Assembly (NCBI GenBank): GCA_025927935.1
Contig: JAICKM010000292.1
Span: 1-8,142, forward strand
Direction: 5' to 3'
DNA from: Chloroflexia bacterium
GTDB taxonomy: Bacteria > Chloroflexota > Chloroflexia > QHBQ01 > JADMIH01
Length of the DNA stretch: 8,142 nt
Shown here: piece after piece, positions 6,047 through 8,142 of the stretch
Numbering within the stretch: the stretch's first letter is position 1
How the letters are laid out: each line of letters begins with the position of its first letter
Position numbers and translations under genes: made by a program
Notes under the pieces: model-generated
Database searches by the model: none
Seen by the model: the letters and a program-made list of their open reading frames with translations, nothing else
Told to the model about the DNA's origin: nothing

Positions 6047-6883
6047 TTACACAGTCTCCGGGGGAACGCCCGGCGGCAGGGTTCCGTCAGGAGTGCCGTC
6101 GGGGGTGTCTTCGAGGGCTTGCAGACCCGCCTGGGCGGCGGCCTGTTCGGCCTGTTGCTTGCTGCGCCCGACGCCCCGCCCCAGCATCCGCTCCTCGGCC
6201 CAGACTTCCACCGTGAATTCGAGGGCGTGATCGGGACCGCTGGTATCGACCAGACGGTACTGGGGGGCGCTTTTCGAGCGGGCCTGCACGGCGCGCTGCA
6301 ACTGGCTTTTGTAATCGGCGGTGAGCACCGCCGCGACCTGGCTCTCGCTGGTCTCGTCCAGGAAGCGGCCCAGCACCGCTTCGACGGCCTCGATGCCGCC
6401 ATCCAGGTAAAGGGCGCCCAGCAGGGCCTCCATGGCGCGGCCAATGATCGTGGGCCGTTCGCGCCCGCCCTGGGCCTCCTCGCCTTTGCTGAGGTACAGA
6501 TAGCGGCCCAGGTCCACCTCCGCGCCCCAGGCGCTGAGCCGGCTGAGCCGGACCAGGGCGCCGCGCATGTTGGTCAGCTGGCCTTCCGGCTTGTCGGGGT
6601 GCCGCAGGTAGAGCCGCCGGGCGACCACGAAGCCGAGCACCGCATCGCCCAGAAACTCCAACCGCTCGTTCGACTCGACGGTCCCTTCGGCTACGTCGTG
6701 CAGATACGAGCGGTGGATCAGCGCGGCGCGCAGAAGATCGGGTTGCTGGAACTGATAGTGCAAGGCCGCTTCCAGCGGGGGCAGCGGCGCGCCGGGCGCG
6801 CCACCCAACCGCCCGGGGCCGCCCTCATGGGACGTGGAGTGCGGCGAAGTGGGGGCGTTGGGCGGGCCGGCGGGTTCGGGCAT
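6047..6883 (-). CDS. rnc: Ribonuclease III
   Basis: Cleaves double-stranded RNA in rRNA processing and mRNA turnover. The 278 residues exceed the usual 220-230 because of a roughly 35-residue disordered Pro/Gly-rich N-terminus. The RNase III domain (about 37-180) carries the signature NERLEFLGD (72-80), with metal/catalytic residues Glu73, Glu76 and Asp80, followed by GQLTNMRGALVRLSRL and KGEEAQGGRERPTII. The double-stranded RNA-binding domain runs about 189-258 (DYKSQLQ to AAAQAGLQAL). The second catalytic helix reads IIGRAMEALLGALYLDGG: Glu152 is kept, but the position normally holding Asp (E. coli Asp114) is Arg149. The tail has a short TPDG repeat. The start ATG 6883 has only a weak GAGG about 13 nt upstream and lies 15 bp after the preceding gene, so it is probably cotranscribed and may depend on coupling. 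The family is certain; full activity is assumed. Confidence 0.94.
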   Translation of the reverse strand: MPEPAGPPNAPTSPHSTSHEGGPGRLGGAPGAPLPPLEAALHYQFQQPDLLRAALIHRSYLHDVAEGTVESNERLEFLGDAVLGFVVARRLYLRHPDKPEGQLTNMRGALVRLSRLSAWGAEVDLGRYLYLSKGEEAQGGRERPTIIGRAMEALLGALYLDGGIEAVEAVLGRFLDETSESQVAAVLTADYKSQLQRAVQARSKSAPQYRLVDTSGPDHALEFTVEVWAEERMLGRGVGRSKQQAEQAAAQAGLQALEDTPDGTPDGTLPPGVPPETV

Positions 6884-6898
6884 GGATCGTGTGTTGCC

Positions 6899-7333
6899 TC
6901 AGGCCGCTAATGCGGCGTTCAGATCGACGTGGGCCAATGTGGCGGTTCGCTCCATACCGGGCCAATCGATGGTGAGATGGTAGCGGTAGTGATTGTCGCC
7001 CAGGTCCTCTGTCTCGACCGTCGCCAGGTGCGACTTGACCAGGAAGCGGATCAGGGCGTCGGCCATCGCGTTTTGCTGCGGGTCGGCGTCGTCAAAGACG
7101 AGGGCCTGGTTGGACCCCCGATTGCCCGCCGCATAGCGCAGCCCGGCGACAAAGGACGGGAACAGGCGGCTGGCCGCTTCGGATTCCGTCTGCACATCGT
7201 GCGCCGCCTGCACCTGAGGCTGGTCGTCCGCGTCGATGGCCCGCGCGGTGAATTCGGCTTGCTTTTCCTCGATAGTGGCGAGCCGGTTATGGACAATGAA
7301 GTCCAGCAGTCGATGTACGTCACTCTCGGGCAT
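6899..7333 (-). CDS. Unknown 144-residue protein, first gene of the rnc-prs cluster
   Basis: I do not recognise a family. ATG 7333 has a strong Shine-Dalgarno AAGGAG (7347-7342) with an 8-nt spacer, and a near-consensus promoter lies upstream, so it is very likely a real expressed gene. The protein is soluble and rather acidic, with no signal peptide or membrane segment. It begins with a helical segment (SDVHRLLDFIVHNRLATIEEKQAEF). A charged, probably flexible middle with many Asp, Gln and Glu residues follows. The second half alternates helix (QNAMADALIRFLVKSHLA) with likely strands (HYRYHLTIDWPGMERTATLAHVDL), reminiscent of a small alpha/beta domain. It precedes rnc by 15 bp in the same transcript, so a link to RNA metabolism is conceivable but unsupported by any motif. 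Confidence 0.8.
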   Translation of the reverse strand: MPESDVHRLLDFIVHNRLATIEEKQAEFTARAIDADDQPQVQAAHDVQTESEAASRLFPSFVAGLRYAAGNRGSNQALVFDDADPQQNAMADALIRFLVKSHLATVETEDLGDNHYRYHLTIDWPGMERTATLAHVDLNAALAA

Positions 7334-7397
7334 GGTTAACGCTCCTTCAAATTACGAGCCGGGCGCCGCCGGAGACCGGGGGCACGAGGCTACTTTC

Positions 7398-7426
7398 ATT
7401 GTATGGCCCGCTTCCGGGTTTGTCAA
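7398..7426 (-). promoter_or_regulatory. Sigma-70-type promoter of the 144-aa gene-rnc-prs cluster
   Basis: On the minus strand the -35 hexamer TTGACA (7426-7421) is perfect and the -10 TACAAT (7403-7398) has one mismatch, with the optimal 17-bp spacer. Transcription should start near 7391, giving a leader of about 58 nt before ATG 7333. It is the best promoter match seen in the window and reads into the three closely packed genes. Confidence 0.8.
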
Positions 7427-7429
7427 ACC
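7417..7429. promoter_or_regulatory. 13-bp palindrome GGTTTG-T-CAAACC over the -35, candidate operator
   Basis: Two perfect 6-bp arms around one central base, fully covering the -35 hexamer of the rnc-prs promoter. A protein bound here would compete with RNA polymerase. TTGACA contributes part of the right half, so some of the symmetry may be incidental. The regulator is unknown. Confidence 0.45.
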
Positions 7430-7451
7430 GGCGACACTGGCCCGGCGGGTG

Positions 7452-7461
7452 GTTGATCAAC
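7452..7461. promoter_or_regulatory. 10-bp perfect palindrome GTTGATCAAC between divergent promoters
   Basis: A perfect palindrome, AT-richer than its surroundings, lying between the rnc-prs promoter and the guaA promoter. It could serve either direction as an operator. With its short length and no known matching consensus, this is only a candidate. Confidence 0.3.
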
Positions 7462-7535
7462 GTGCGAAGGCGCCGCCCCGTAACCTATCGCCCCGGCTCA
7501 GGACCATCCGATGCTGGTCTGGGGGCGCGGCTCCG

Positions 7536-7544
7536 TGGTATAAT
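7536..7544 (+). promoter_or_regulatory. Extended -10 promoter of guaA
   Basis: TGGTATAAT is a perfect extended -10 element (TGn + TATAAT). The -35 region is poor (TGGTCT at 7515-7520 with an 18-bp spacer), as is common for extended -10 promoters. Transcription would start near 7551, giving a leader of about 64 nt before the TTG start at 7615. Confidence 0.7.
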
Positions 7545-7548
7545 GCGC

Positions 7549-7567
7549 CGGGCGCGCCATGCGCCCG
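7549..7567 (+). other. GC-rich hairpin at the 5' end of the guaA leader
   Basis: A 7-bp perfect stem CGGGCGC/GCGCCCG with the 5-nt loop GCCAT. An alternative pairing with a 2-nt bulge extends the stem outward to 7545-7573. It sits at the predicted transcription start, so it may be a transcript-end stem that stabilises the mRNA or an operator-like element. There is no following T-run, so it is not an intrinsic terminator. Confidence 0.4.
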
Positions 7568-7599
7568 CGGCGCATACGGAGCACCAAGCGTGCCAGCAG

Positions 7600-7604
7600 A
7601 GGAG
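7600..7604 (+). promoter_or_regulatory. Ribosome binding site supporting a TTG start of guaA
   Basis: AGGAG, within the longer AGAGGAG at 7598-7604, lies 10 nt before TTG 7615-7617. It fixes the translation start at a TTG. The only upstream in-frame ATG (7543) lies inside the -10 box and has no Shine-Dalgarno. Confidence 0.65.
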
Positions 7605-7614
7605 ACCCGCAACT

Positions 7615-8142
7615 TTGGCTCAGCCGGCAGAGGCCCCGCACCCCAGCGGCCACGAGACCGTGGTCGTGCTCGATTTCGGATCGCAGACCAGCCAGCTTAT
7701 TGTGCGCCGGGTGCGCGAGGCGGGCGTCTATTGCGAACTCCTGTCCTGGGATGCGCCCGCCACCCAGGTCGCCGCGCTAGCCCCGCGCGCCTTTATCCTG
7801 TCCGGCGGCCCGGCCAGCGTCTACGAGACGGACGCGCCCACGCTGCCGCCCTTCGTGCTCGACGCGGGCGTGCCGGTGCTGGGCATCTGCTACGGCATGC
7901 AGTTGCTGGCCCACGACCTGGGCGGGCAGGTGGCGCCGTCCACCCACCGCGAGTACGGCCCCGCCGGGGTCACGCAGACCCCGGTGGGCCGCGAGTCGCC
8001 GCTGCTGGCCGATCTGCCCGAGTCGTTCCCGGTCTGGATGAGCCACGGCGACCGCATCGAGGCGCCGCCGCCGGGCTTCGCGGTGCTGGGCACCAGCGCC
8101 AACGCGCCCTTCGCCGCGATGGGCCGCGAGGCGAGCGCGGGC
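7615..8142 (+). CDS. guaA: GMP synthase (glutamine-hydrolysing), N-terminal amidotransferase part, 3' end missing
   Basis: Converts XMP, ATP and glutamine to GMP in the last step of guanine nucleotide synthesis. The 176 codons present cover most of the class I glutamine amidotransferase domain, which passes ammonia to the C-terminal synthetase domain outside the window. Signatures: VVVLDFGSQTSQLIVRRVRE (16-35, the GMP synthase start), FILSGGPASVY (60-70, the oxyanion region), GICYGMQLLAHDLGG (90-104) with nucleophile Cys92, STHREYGPAG, and VWMSHGDRI. The catalytic His and Glu of the triad lie beyond the window end. The start is the TTG at 7615, backed by AGGAG at 7600-7604, with a 14-residue Pro/Ala-rich lead before the domain. 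The gene is divergent from the rnc-prs cluster, linking two purine-pathway genes around one control region. Confidence 0.94.
   Translation, partial: MAQPAEAPHPSGHETVVVLDFGSQTSQLIVRRVREAGVYCELLSWDAPATQVAALAPRAFILSGGPASVYETDAPTLPPFVLDAGVPVLGICYGMQLLAHDLGGQVAPSTHREYGPAGVTQTPVGRESPLLADLPESFPVWMSHGDRIEAPPPGFAVLGTSANAPFAAMGREASAG

Noticed and set aside
6119..6910. Long plus-strand open frame (263 codons) opposite rnc
   Set aside because: It is a by-product of high third-position GC opposite a certain RNase III gene; the translation is Gln/Gly/Ala-rich and has no domain or ribosome binding site.
7543..7545. ATG as a start for guaA
   Set aside because: It is in frame and open to TTG 7615, but it overlaps the predicted -10 box, has no Shine-Dalgarno and adds 24 residues unlike GMP synthase.

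Overview
The window is GC-rich bacterial DNA with high G/C at third codon positions. The gene types suggest Chloroflexota (Anaerolineae-like): a large XRE + STAND ATPase + TPR regulator with the C-terminal tail common there, a stand-alone ParB/sulfiredoxin-like protein with the DGHHRVSVA motif, and an LCP protein. This assignment is inference from gene content and was not tested by a search.

Layout from left to right. (1) Positions 1-977, plus strand: the 3' part of an LCP (LytR-CpsA-Psr) cell-wall ligase gene with a LytR_C tail. (2) 984-3761, minus strand: a STAND-type regulator that converges on the LCP gene with a 6-bp gap. (3) 3762-3895: a short divergent control region holding a 10-bp palindrome next to the regulator's ribosome binding site, an extended -10 promoter and an 8+8 bp inverted repeat. 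(4) 3896-4456, plus: the ParB-like protein. Its end overlaps by 59 bp the end of (5), a four-helix membrane protein at 4398-4904, minus. (6) 5043-7333, minus: a compact cluster read as unknown 144-aa protein, rnc (RNase III), then prs (PRPP synthetase), with gaps of 15 and 5 bp. (7) 7334-7614: a divergent promoter region with a near-consensus sigma-70 promoter for the cluster (TTGACA-17-TACAAT) and an extended -10 for guaA. (8) 7615 to the window end, plus: the start of guaA (GMP synthase), probably with a TTG start.

Working together: prs makes PRPP, the precursor of purine synthesis, and guaA makes GMP at the end of that pathway. They are read from the two sides of one control region that contains two palindromes, so joint control is plausible but unproven. 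RNase III sits in the same transcript as prs. The STAND regulator and the ParB-like gene share the other divergent region and may form a regulator-target pair.

The most unusual features are in otherwise ordinary genes. RNase III has Arg where a metal-binding Asp is expected. The PRPP synthetase has a changed adenine-binding motif (FSNEN for FSDGE). Operator-like palindromes sit on the promoters. I found no mobile element, CRISPR array, tRNA or rRNA gene, and no convincing intrinsic terminator.
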